Part shown: one piece after another, positions 47,801 through 57,399 of the stretch | How positions within the stretch are numbered: position 1 is the stretch's first letter | Layout: each line of letters begins with the position of its first letter | NCBI RefSeq assembly: GCF_038502225.1 | Contig: NC_091298.1 | Coordinates: forward strand, 37,976,410 to 38,040,409 | Direction of reading: 5' to 3' | Length of the DNA stretch: 64,000 nucleotides | Origin: Cherax quadricarinatus | Taxonomy: Eukaryota; Arthropoda; Malacostraca; Decapoda; Parastacidae | Notes under the pieces: model-generated | Database searches by the model: none | What the model was told of the DNA's origin: nothing | The model's input: only the letters and a program-made list of their open reading frames with translations | Translations under genes and position numbers: made by a program

Positions 47801-48120
47801 CTACTTGAAGTACTACTAGCTATCCTGATGTTATGTACTACTGGTTATCCTGGTGTTATAACACTGCTACTTGATGTACTACTGGTTATCCTGGTGTTAT
47901 AACACTGCTGCTTGATGTACTACTGGTTATCCTGGTGTTATAACACTGCTACTTGATGTACTACTGGTTATCCTTGTATTATAACACTGCTACTTGGTGT
48001 ACTACTGGTTATCCTGTTGTTATAACACTGCTACTTGAAGTACTACTAGCTATCCAGATGTTATGTACTACTGGTTTTCCTGGTGTTATAACACTGCTTC
48101 TTGATGTACTACTGGTTATA
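44830..48120 (+). repeat. 41-bp satellite with ~722-bp higher-order structure
   Basis: About 80 tandem units of 41 bases (CTGGTTATCCTGGTGTTATA plus ACACTGCTACTTGATGTACTA in two halves). A rare variant CTTGAAGTACTACTAG followed by a shortened unit appears at ~45966, 46688, 47083, 47804 and 48032; the first/second and third/fourth pairs are both ~722 apart. The variant GTTATGACACTGCTACGTG also recurs. Confidence 0.95.
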
Positions 48121-48635
48121 CAGAGGTAGTTCTGCGACTTGTTTTACTTATTATGCCGCTCGCTATAATTTGTTACATTATCCTTCAGTTCTATATAACA
48201 TAAGTAATTTCAGAGCATGTGTCACGTGTTATAACAACTGATAAAGTTCATGTTAAACAAGTTATATTTATGGTTGATAAATAACTTAACATATAGCTTC
48301 ATATTGCTTCTATTACTTACCAATTATGACATTTTTCATAATTTTGCATTTAACTTGAATAATTACATTGTACTTAAGTTTGTTATATACTGGTTATATA
48401 GGTGGTCTTTGCAGTCCTCTGCTCTTTCTTAGTTTCTGCACTTACTTTATCAGGTGAGGGTTGCATGCCGGCGTTACATACTCGGAGGAAGGCTTAACAT
48501 ATGTCGTACATAAGGCCGTGAATGATTCTCATTTACTGCTGAAGTTACTTGGACGATATGTGCCTCTGGGAACAAACTTACTCTTAGGTCGTCGTCACTG
48601 AGTTAGGTTTGCAGCCTCTGTCTGTACGAAGAGTT
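48121..48635. other. Unrecognised AT-rich stretch
   Basis: A 60-codon hydrophobic frame (48250-48432) has no supporting motif. Nothing else seen. Confidence 0.4.
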
Positions 48636-49090
48636 TATGATCAGTTTTCGGTTCTTTTAACCCAGTTTTCATAACCCTTCATTTCCAGAAGCAACTTGTC
48701 TGGCAAAGCCAGTAATTTGTTCTGGTCCATTTGGTATGTCATTAAGAAGTATTGAAACCAGTTTTGGCCCTAATACCATTTATAGTGTATTCATTATATT
48801 CCTGTCTCCTAATCACGTTTTTTTTATTATCTTGTAGTACAGTATCAAATGCTTTCTTACAGCCCTAGAATATGCACTTCACCCTTACCTCTTCTGCTTC
48901 ACTTCTTTTACTTTGCTGTAGAGCTCCAACGAGACGAGAAGCGTCATCTCTAAGAACGTGCTGACTATTTGTTCCTGAAACAGCTTCTCTGAAAGTGCTC
49001 CTTCCCTCATCATTCTGATTAATTTCTCCATTACCTTACATAGCATTTATTTCAGGTAAAACTCGCCTGAAGTTGACAGCTTCCTGCCTG
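48636..49090 (-). pseudogene. Highly diverged CR1-like RT fragment
   Basis: On the minus strand, pieces align to the CR1-like RTs of this window: KVMEKLIRMMREGALSEKLF (~49040) matches the KVMEKIIRRRVVEHL block, GCKKAFDTV-like residues lie at ~48850, and VLGPKLVSILLNDIPNGP (~48770) matches the VLGPVLFLIYVNDM block. Order and spacing are right, but identity is low and stops are frequent. It is clearly an older insertion than the 4-21 kb copies. Confidence 0.55.

Positions 49091-49096
<6 letters not shown>

Positions 49097-49123
<27 letters not shown>
49097..49123. repeat. Poly-T run
   Basis: ~27 consecutive T. The next ~430 bases to 49545 hold no recognised feature, though they may continue the old LINE. 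A second T-run (~13) ends at 49559. Confidence 0.9.
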
Positions 49124-49559
49124 GTAAATATTTGGACTACATTCGCTGGCTTATGTACCCAGTTACTTGCAGAAGAATCTAGTTAGTTCCTCAGACAGTG
49201 CTTCTGCTTCTTCTTGCAGACTTCATGGTGACACTTTGTTAAGTTTCATTTACTTTTATGTATTTAGCTCACTTAATCTTTCCTCCTGTTGTGTATTTGG
49301 TGTCCATTACACATTGGTGCAGCTTTTCTCTTGGACTCTGTGTTGTTTGTGGTTGAATCGAGTACACGTCTTTAAGTAGTTGAACTCCTCTCAAACTTGC
49401 TGATTTTCCCTAATGATCCATTTTTCTAAGTATTCTTAGTATTTGCAACTTAGTTTTATTTTTCTTCTGCATGTGTAGTTGAAACTCGTTAGTCTCACAA
49501 TTTTCTTTCCTGTATACAACGTTTCCGTCTGTATCAAGTACTAATTTTTTTTTTTTTTT

Positions 49560-51075
49560 ACACAGGGTTTGACAAGGTTAAGGATCCCTAGCTTTATTGA
49601 CAGGCTATTTACAGGTTAAGGATTCCTAACTTTATTGACAGGCTAAGAGCTGTTACCTACATCAGCTCATTTGAAAGCATTTTTATTGTTTTGAGACATA
49701 CAAGTAGGGAACAGGATGAAGTTGGAGCCATCTGTGGGCCAGCATTTTCATTTGATCAACTGACTTTATCTCGTTGACATCATTATGCTGTACGAATGTG
49801 TTCCATACTCGAGTCATCCTGGGTATGTATGATCTCAGATTGAGTGATGTTCTGGAGAAGGGTACAGCCAGAGTGAAGTTGCTGCTTTCTGCCCTTCTTG
49901 TGGCATAAAAGCTTGTTTCACGCTGTCCTCGAAGTGGATCCAAGTGTGGTATTTTGACAATATTGGCCTTGTACATAACAGTAAGGCCACCCACATCCCT
50001 CCTATGTTGAAGGCTCTGCTGAAATGACAGATCTATCCAGGATGGGTCCAGGCGAGAGATGAGACGTCTTGCTCTGTTCTCTACTCTGTCAAGCAGTCGC
50101 AGATGAGAGGGGGGGGCAGGCAAACCAAGAAAGTGGAGCATACTCAAGGTGTGAGCGTACTTGTGCCTCGTACAGGATCTTGCAACCCCTACTGTCAAGC
50201 AGATGCGAGATACGGCGAAGTGCTGTAAGCTTCCTGGCTGCCTTGTTTGCAAGATTTACAACATGGTTCTTCATGGTTAGTTTGGAGTCAAATTTCACCC
50301 CAAGGATATCAACTTCTTCTCCAGGTGCCAACACCCTCCCATTCATCCTTACTACTGCACCAGCATTACCATCATGGTGCCTAGAGATGATCATCATTTG
50401 CGTTTTCTCAAGTGCAAATGTTACTTGCCATCTATTTCCCCAAGCTGATATAGCTCTCAGCTGGTGATTGATGTAGCTTAGAGCAGCTGGCATTTCTTCT
50501 CTTGGATAAGTGAATGTCAGTGTACAGTCGTCTGCATATGCATGTGATTCTGGGACGAGATGAAGAAGGTCGTTGAAGTAGACATTCCATAACAATGGAC
50601 CCAGCACGCTTCCTTGTGGAACACTTGCCCCAATAGGATGTTTTGATGATTCCGTTCCATTGAGAACTACACTTAGAGATCTACCATGAAGGTAATCACT
50701 GAGGAGACATAGCGTAGAGCCTGCAATTCCCAGTGCTTGAAGTTTTGCTAAGAGGCCCTGGTGCCACACCCGGTCGAAAGCGCCAGCAATGTCCAGTGCT
50801 ACCACACAGCTGACTTTGGATTCATCCAGTGACTGGTGCCACTTAGTGGAGAGGTTTAACAACAGATCAGCAGCAGAGTAACCTTTCCTGAAGTCATATT
50901 GACGATCACAAAGTAGTGAGTGGTAGTCAAAAAACTCTGTCATTTGTCTTGAGATTATTGTCTCAAGGATCTTATCAGTGATTGACAGGAGTGACACTGG
51001 TCTGTAGTTGCTGATTTCTGCTCTGCTCTTCTTTTTGTGAACAGGGACTACATTTGCCTCTTTTCATAGAGAGGG
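49560..51075 (-). pseudogene. I/Jockey-like LINE, RT to 3' end (best copy)
   Basis: Two overlapping minus-strand frames: 50997-50089 (302 codons) and 50252-49683 (189 codons). Motifs: SLLSITDKILETIISRQMTE, DRQYDFRKGYSAADLLLNL, VVALDIAGAFDRVWHQGLLA, GASVPQGSVLGPLLWNVYFN, SHAYADDCTLTF with the catalytic YADD-type box, WGNRWQVTFALEKTQMMIIS, VDILGVKFDSKLTMKNHV, and LEYAPLSWFACPP. The second frame gives the C-terminal RMTRVWNTFVQHNDVNEIKS domain. One frameshift in a G-run near 50110 separates the frames. RT fingers upstream (NYRPVSL) partly remain at 51000-51060. Clade within the I/Jockey group unresolved. Confidence 0.8.
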
Positions 51076-51104
51076 CCATTTACACTGTACTAGGCAGTGC
51101 TGAA

Positions 51105-51106
<2 letters not shown>

Positions 51107-51187
<81 letters not shown>
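51107..51187. repeat. (AT)n microsatellite
   Basis: ~80 bases, at the 5' truncation edge of the minus-strand LINE. Confidence 0.95.
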
Positions 51188-51189
<2 letters not shown>

Positions 51190-51190
<1 letters not shown>

Positions 51191-51640
51191 CACTAGCCAA
51201 GGACTCGAACCCATGCTGCTTTGGCCTGCCTCATGGTGGACGAAAACACATGACGCCCTAATCCACTGAACCATACGATCCTTAATAGCGCATCCAGCGG
51301 CACTGAATGTTGTACTCGCTACCCATAGACATACGATGGTGTGGATGACTCAAGGCTAATTTCATTCTAGTCCCTGTTTGGTGTACTAGTTCAACGAGCA
51401 GTATTTTATATTACTGTGCCCACGAACGAGTGGTATTGATCAATAACAACACTGCACTAGCAAGGACTCGAACCCATGCTGCTTTAAACTAGTACACCAA
51501 ACAAGGACCAGGATGAAATTAGCCTAGAGTCATCCACACCATCGTGTGTCTTTGGGTAGCGAGTACAACATTCAGTGCCGCTGGATGCGCTACTCTTAAG
51601 GATTGTATGGTCCAGTGGATTAGATACATGTCTAGTACAT
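51190..51640. mobile_element. tRNA-like SINE pair forming a fold-back
   Basis: On the minus strand a tRNA-like head is visible: GTATGGTTCAGTGGATTAG (box A region, ~51261-51279) and CATGGGTTCGAGTCCTTG (box B, ~51200-51217). The flanking body occurs again in reverse orientation: 51259-51391 is the inverse of 51487-51622, with ~95 bases between. A second box-B-bearing segment (AAGGACTCGAACCCATGCTG) starts ~51461. Confidence 0.7.
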
Positions 51641-51684
51641 ATTGTTACGTGTTTGTCACTGATTATAATGTGAAAATCTCATCC

Positions 51685-51796
<112 letters not shown>

Positions 51797-52097
51797 CACA
51801 GTAGCTATTTGGAAGCGGTGCTGATGCCCCTACAGTTTCCAGAGCTGTAGCAACAGCCCTTCATAGTTATTCTCAATTTGCAAGTAAGATGCATGTCTCT
51901 GAGCCTGCAAGCATCTTCCTTCCCTCCCACTGCATCTTCCACACAGCTGTGTACACCTGCCTTCTTGGAATGCTGCTTCTTGTTATAACTGTAGTAAAGT
52001 TTCAGCAACAGTTAGTGTGTCTCTGGCAGATTACGTGATTCTTATTGATTCTTCTAAACACTTTCATCATCTCAGGCAACCCTTCTTTAAAATATGT

Positions 52098-53135
52098 TAA
52101 CCTACAGCTTGAAATTAAGACACATGTGCAACATCTGGGTATCTTTATTGTAGACGTTTCGCCATCCAGTGACTTTATCAATAAAAATTCTAGGACATAA
52201 CTTGAAGACAGTAGAACTATGTACAGAAGATGAGGTAATCAGTCCCTCAACCTTGGAGTAGGTGCGAATAGCACCATAGTCGTGGAGATACTGAAACAGA
52301 AGCAAGGTCACCATCTGGAGAAGACCCGGGCCGGAAGTACCGGCAAATCTCTAATGAATGAATGCTTATATAGTAACGTCAGGTGTAGCAGACGAGGGCA
52401 CAGTCACTGGTAGGCGGGACTCCCCAGTGGAAGTAGGTCCTTCCCAAAGAAATGGGTTAGTTGTAGTAGTAGTTGTCGTAGTCGTGAAGGTTATGTACAA
52501 GCTTCTGCTTCAGTATCTCCACGACTATGGTGCTATTCGCACCTACTCCTAGGTTGAGGGACTGATTACCTCATCTTCTGTACATAGTTTTTCTTTCTTC
52601 AAGTTATGTCCTAGAATTTGTATTGATAAAGCCACTGGATGGCGAAACGTCTACAATAAAGATACCCAGATGTTGCACATGTGTCTTAATTTCATCTTGT
52701 CGGTATTACATACCATTCTTGCATAACTTGTCAGACACTGCAACATCATGAAATCTTGATTCTGAGGACATGTACATAACCTTCACGACTACGACAACTA
52801 CGACTACAACTAACCCATCTCTTTGGGAAGGACCTACTTCCACTGGGGAATCCCGCCTACCAGTGACTATGCCCTCGTCTGCTACACCTGACGTTACTAT
52901 ATAAGTGCCAGGCTCCTTGCTTCTGCTTCAGTATCTCCACGACTCTGGTGCTATTCGCACCTACTCCAAGGTTGAGGGACTGATTACCTCATCTTCTGTA
53001 CATAGTTCTACTTTCTTCAAGTTATGTCCTAGAATTTGTATTGATAAAGCCACTGGATGGCGAAACGTCTACAATAAAGATACCCAAATGTTGCACCTGT
53101 CTTAATTTCATCTTGTCTGTATTATATACCATTCT
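52098..53135. mobile_element. Cluster of three Penelope-like terminal repeats in nested inversion
   Basis: Three ~200-base copies of one repeat: minus at 52098-52318, plus at 52500-52700 and plus at 52915-53130. Each has GCACCTACTC, GGACTGATTACCTCATCTTC, a hammerhead-like region (ATTGATAAAGCCACTGGATG then GCGAAACGTCTACAAT), AATAAAGATACCCA and a CTTGTCNGTATTA hairpin end. Interior 52370-52500 is also inverted relative to 52770-52905. In this subfamily the core CTGATGA reads TTGATAA, so cleavage is doubtful, but the putative stem I (TTGTA with TACAA) is perfect in the plus copies. Confidence 0.6.
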
Positions 53136-53439
53136 TGCACAACCTACAGCTTGATGAAAAAGCGCTCATCTCCCAAACAAAGAAAAATAAATTCCATGCT
53201 CATATGGAGCTTTATCTAGCAATAAACAGGTACTCAGTTTCCCTAAACCTATTGCCCCTATTTACCGAGATGAAAATATGTTTTCAACTGACATTTTTTG
53301 AGCTGAGGTACGATGATATTTGATAGGATGATGTAGCTGGGGACAGAGGGAAACTAGACCTGCATAACTGAAATAATGAAAATCCTTTATCACATAAATT
53401 GTCATAAATTGTTTTTCTTGCTCTAGGGAGAGTGAATAA

Positions 53440-53770
53440 CAAACGTGATAGCAATAGTGCTGATGATAATTATGATATTGACGATATCTATGATAGTGAC
53501 AGTGCCGATGATGATGATGGTGATGATGTTTATGATTAGAGATACGATATTGCGAAAATGGTGATTATAATTATGATGATGAATGAATGATCATGATACT
53601 GAGGATGAAAAGTGAAATGATTTTAATGTTGATGATAATGATGAATGCTGATGAATAAATTAATGATACTTTTATCATGATGTTCATAAAAATGATGATG
53701 GTGATGATGATCGGAATTATAATTCTAAGGCTCATAATGAGGATGATAGCTATGATGATGTCTGCAGGGG
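53440..53770 (+). repeat. Imperfect GAT/ATG trinucleotide repeat
   Basis: Degenerate GATGAT-rich DNA with frequent A/T interruptions, not a clean array. The ~300 bases before it (53136-53439) hold nothing recognised. Confidence 0.75.
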
Positions 53771-54057
53771 ACTGAAGGCTGTAAGACACAACTGGTAGCA
53801 GCTGAGTTGGATTATCATGCAGTAAACTCATATTTTCCTACTAATTAACAAATTTTGTTTAATCTCTTTCTATCTAATAATCTACTACAAATGCTCATCT
53901 TGCAGTAAACTGGTAAGTTGGTGATAGTCTACTTAGACCTGCTGATCATGTTCACCCAGCAGTAAATATATATTCTTGCGCGTGAGTCAACAGTTGACAG
54001 TGGTGTATCGGGAACTCTGCATCGTAGAGCTGGATATGCTCTAAGATGCACTACACT

Positions 54058-54083
54058 CCCAAGGGGTAAATTTACCCCTTGGG
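54058..54083. repeat. Perfect 26-bp palindrome
   Basis: CCCAAGGGGTAAA followed at once by its exact reverse complement, in an otherwise unrecognised region (53771-54360). A third GGGGTAAA-type piece follows at 54081-54088 and another at ~54104. It could be the tip of an unidentified DNA-transposon remnant. Confidence 0.9.
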
Positions 54084-54370
54084 GGTAAAAAATTACATGG
54101 TAAGGGGTAAATATTTTGGGTCAAAAACCTGAATATTTCATTTTTTCTAACCTTATTTTTCTGTCCCTTTATGATGGCGATAAATTGTTTGTATGGAAGT
54201 AAAGGTGTAAATGAAGAAAGACATCAAACCGAGGGGGTTAATGATGAAGAAAAAAGTTGAGAATCCGTGCACTACAGGATAAGCTTTCATCTGGGTTAGT
54301 TTTAGTAGTAAAGAAAACTTGCGTCTGCTTCATATTGTCCATCAAAAACAGCTACATTTATGATGAACTT

Positions 54371-54625
54371 GTGGAAATTTTGGATATCTTTATTGTGGAA
54401 ACGTTTTACAAGCCGGCGGCTTCATCAGTCCCTTAGAGAGAAGAACGGTGGAAGATGAATTCAAAGTAATCAATCTCTCAGCCTCGAGATGATGTCTTCA
54501 GTCCATCCAATTTGATAAAAGTGCACCGTTGTTCTCTGCATTGTACTGATGAAGCCACTGACTGCAGAAACGTTTCCAAAATAAAGTGTTGCATAAGTGT
54601 CTCATTCATCAACTTGTCGGTTTCT
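54371..54625. mobile_element. Short inverted Penelope-like repeat pair
   Basis: A minus-oriented copy (54371-54500) and a plus-oriented copy (54540-54625) of the hammerhead-bearing repeat. The plus copy keeps CTGATGA (54546-54552) and GAAACGTTTC (54567-54576) but its stem II is broken (GCCAC versus CTGCA). The minus copy keeps CTGATGA but has AAAACG in place of GAAACG. Confidence 0.55.
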
Positions 54626-54675
54626 AAACTATTTATGTAATAATATCTCTCATACACAGAAACATCTTGAAAACT

Positions 54676-54770
54676 ATACCACGGGCGGGGATAGAACCCG
54701 CGATCAGAGAGTCATGAAACTTTAGACCGACGAGCTAGCCACTGGGCTAGAGATCATGACAGGGAATTCC
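54676..54770 (-). mobile_element. tRNA-like SINE head
   Basis: Minus-strand reading gives TAGCCCAGTGGCTAGCTC (box A region), a TTTCATGACTC anticodon-arm-like part, CGCGGGTTCTATCCCCGCCC (box B, one base off consensus) and GTGGTATAG. It is the same family as the SINE at 19 kb. Not a functional tRNA gene: the arms do not pair properly and it continues into SINE body. Confidence 0.65.
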
Positions 54771-54944
54771 TAATCTATAGGTATGACCTACTTGCACTAG
54801 TGGATTTTGTCCAGTGATGAGGCATCCTACACCTGCTTCATCTCTGAGAAGTATATCATTGACCATCACGAAGAGTTGGACAAACTAATGTCATAGTCTG
54901 AAAAGTGGCAGATGCAGTTCAGTATGAAAAGTGTTATAAACAAA

Positions 54945-55475
54945 GTGATGAATGAGACACTTGTGCAACATTTGAGTGTTTTTTGTTCCTGAAATATTTC
55001 TCCAGCTACTGACTTCTTCAGTCCAGTACAGAGAACATCGGTGGTGGATAAGAAAGAGTTTGAGGAAATTAGTCCCTCAACTTGGAGTCGATGTGTTGAG
55101 AAATGTTCTGCATACGTCCCTTTTCTACACCGTTTACATCATAACTGTCAGACACAGCAACGTCCTGGGGTCTTGTTACAGGGAATTCTTCAACGCTTAC
55201 CTAACGTATAGTCATGACCTACTTACACTTGTGGAGTTTCCCACTGAGAACTCTGCCTCCTGTTGCTTCATCTTACCTGACTGCACTATATAAGCTATTT
55301 CTCTGCATGATGAACTGAACACATTGACTCCTGGCTGAGGGACTGATTATTTCAAACTCTTCCTTATCTTCTACCGATCTTCTCTCTATTGGAGAGGACA
55401 AGCCACTGGCTGGAGAAACGTTTCCACAATATAGATTCCCAAATTTTGCTCAAGAATCTCATTCATCATCTTGAG
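54945..55475. mobile_element. Inverted Penelope-like repeat pair with longer interior
   Basis: Minus copy at 54945-55085 and plus copy at 55310-55475 of the hammerhead-bearing repeat, with ~220 bases between. In the minus copy the palindrome reads GAAATATTTC instead of GAAACGTTTC, a paired change, with CTGAAGA as core. The plus copy has lost the CTGATGA core. Confidence 0.55.
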
Positions 55476-56576
55476 GGTAGTTGTTGCCAATGTACAGTGA
55501 TGTGCATCTTAAGTCGACGACGGCAGAGACAAAAATTCCAGAGTGTAGGTGAATTTTTAATTTCTGTTAAATGAAGGTAAATAAATTACTATTTACCGTG
55601 TCTGAGTTGATTCAGTATTTAACAACTGATGCATCTTATTGCTAACATAGCACCCGATAAGGTCAGTTATTGTGTGTGGGTAGATTTATACATAAAGTAA
55701 AATTATTAATAAAATTAGAATCGTTGGAATTCACGCTATTATTGGAGAATGACTCATCTGAAAGGCTGTAACTCGGTATAATTGATAAACTCATGGTTCG
55801 TGTTGTTACTGGCTGGCATTAGCACCAATTTGCTAGTTTTATTGGCTACATGGTAGCCAATGATGATGAATTCTATAAAAAGGATGATACCCCATAAAGA
55901 TTGGAATTGTTGGAATCGTATCATTTAGTGGAGTACATTTTAATTTCCCACGTAATACCCAGAGTATGCCCTTTCTCGTTTTCAAATCTTAAAAGCTGAA
56001 GTATCTTAACTAATATAATTTTATATTGGTGTCTATTTCGCTACTTTTTAAATAATTTTTTCAAATTGAATCTTTCTTTAAAAAATATGTATTGCCATGC
56101 AGTATAGTAGACAACTGGAAATAGAATATGAATAAGGAAAGTAAAATAAATTGCATTTTTAGGGCGTTTTTAAAGTTAACATTCTAGACAATATTTATCT
56201 TTCTCCAAAATAATACTCGTCATTAACTCGAGAATGTCATATTTGATCTACTTCAAATTTTCATTCATGGTGTAATGCACCTAGAGAAAGATTCATGGAA
56301 GTAGATTCATGTGTGGCTGCACCATGGATAATGCTATACAGGCCATTCCCAGAGTTTGTTTCCATGTGATATTTTGAGAGACAAGCTCCTCTGATAGACT
56401 TCAGAATTTCAACACTCGTGTGTCCTACTTCAAAGGATGCATTATTTTACCTTGAAGCTGATGACAGATTTTGATCCAAGGAACAGGACGTATCCTCCCC
56501 ATCCTTGGAGCTAATCTGATTTGCTCCCATTTCTATGCACTAAATAACCACTACTGGTTTATCGCTTTTATCTGAT
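55476..56576. other. Unrecognised AT-rich stretch
   Basis: No repeat or coding motif seen. It ends at the left target duplication of the next element. Confidence 0.4.
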
Positions 56577-56630
56577 TAAAATACAATAATAATAAATTAG
56601 ACATGTGCAACTCTTGGGTATCTTTATTGA

Positions 56631-56665
56631 GGAAACGTTTCGCCACACAGTGGCTTCATCAGTCC
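56631..56665 (-). ncRNA. Hammerhead-like ribozyme core, copy 1
   Basis: Reading the minus strand: stem I GGA, core CTGATGA, one extra A, stem II GCCAC-TGT-GTGGC (5 bp), core GAA, a two-base stem III arm AC then GT with no loop, T at the cleavage position, and TCC closing stem I. Missing stem III is known for small hammerhead variants associated with Penelope-like elements that act as dimers. The extra A before stem II departs from the textbook core. Activity is not demonstrated. Confidence 0.6.
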
Positions 56666-57089
56666 ATACGTAGGAGAAACTTGAAGAACAGGAGGAGAAT
56701 GAGGTAATCAGTCCCTCAACCTTGAGTAGATGTGTTCAGTCCATCAATCTTGTAACTTCATTTTATGATATGGATGAAAAAATTCTTGTCTGTAAGGTTT
56801 GAAGATTGAGACACTTATGCAGCATATGGAAATCTTTATTCAGGAAACGTTTCGCCACACAGTGGCTTATATACTGTAGTGAGGTGACGTGAAGCAGATG
56901 GAGGCGGGGTCATAGTGGTACCATCCACTAGTCGAAGTAGGTCTTCGTCCAAAGGTTGAACAAGTGTTGAAGAATTCTTTGTAACAAGATCCCATGATGC
57001 TGCAGTGTCCGACAGTTGTGATGAATGGTTTGAAAAACCGACAAGTTGAAGATTGAGACACTTATGCAGCATATGGAAATCTTTATTCA

Positions 57090-57124
57090 GGAAACGTTTC
57101 GCCACACAGTGGCTTCATCAGTCC
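57090..57124 (-). ncRNA. Hammerhead-like ribozyme core, copy 2
   Basis: Same 35-base arrangement as copy 1 without core changes. Flanking bases differ from copy 1 (CAATACAAAG-side versus CATACGTAGG-side), so this is a separate family member. Confidence 0.6.
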
Positions 57125-57280
57125 AATACAAAGAGGAAGGCGTAAGGAGAGGAGGAGAATGAGGTAATCAGTCCCTCAACCTGGAGTCGATGTGTTCAGT
57201 CCATCAATCTTGTAGAATGTAGAATACGGCATATGAGCGGAGAAGCAGCTTATAAACCGTATGGTGTTTCTCCTACGTAT

Positions 57281-57315
57281 GGACTGATGAAGCCACTGTG
57301 TGGCGAAACGTTTCC
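57281..57315 (+). ncRNA. Hammerhead-like ribozyme core, copy 3
   Basis: Plus-strand: GGA (57281-57283), CTGATGA (57284-57290), A, GCCAC (57292-57296), TGT, GTGGC (57300-57304), GAA (57305-57307), AC/GT (57308-57311), T (57312, predicted cleavage after it), TCC (57313-57315). AATAAAGATACCC follows immediately. Being the inverse of copy 1, a transcript through 56.6-57.3 kb would form a long duplex that competes with the ribozyme fold. Confidence 0.6.
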
Positions 57316-57399
57316 TCAATAAAGATACCCAAGAGTTGCACATGTGTCTAATTTATCAACATGTCGGTTCTCTGAACCATTCATCTAAAATACAATAAC

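Larger units (their letters stand above)
56590..57385. mobile_element. Penelope-like inverted element with 13-bp target duplication
   Basis: The left end (minus-oriented, ~56595-56690) and right end (~57267-57357) are near-perfect inverted copies. TAAAATACAATAA occurs at both 56577-56589 and 57386-57398, a 13-bp target duplication defining a ~796-bp unit. Inside lie two more minus-oriented copies (56810-57000 and 57050-57240), the first joined abruptly at GTGGCTTATATACTG, suggesting nested insertion or template jumping. No coding sequence. TSD length, inverted terminal organisation and hammerhead motifs together point to Penelope-like machinery (inference). Confidence 0.65.
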
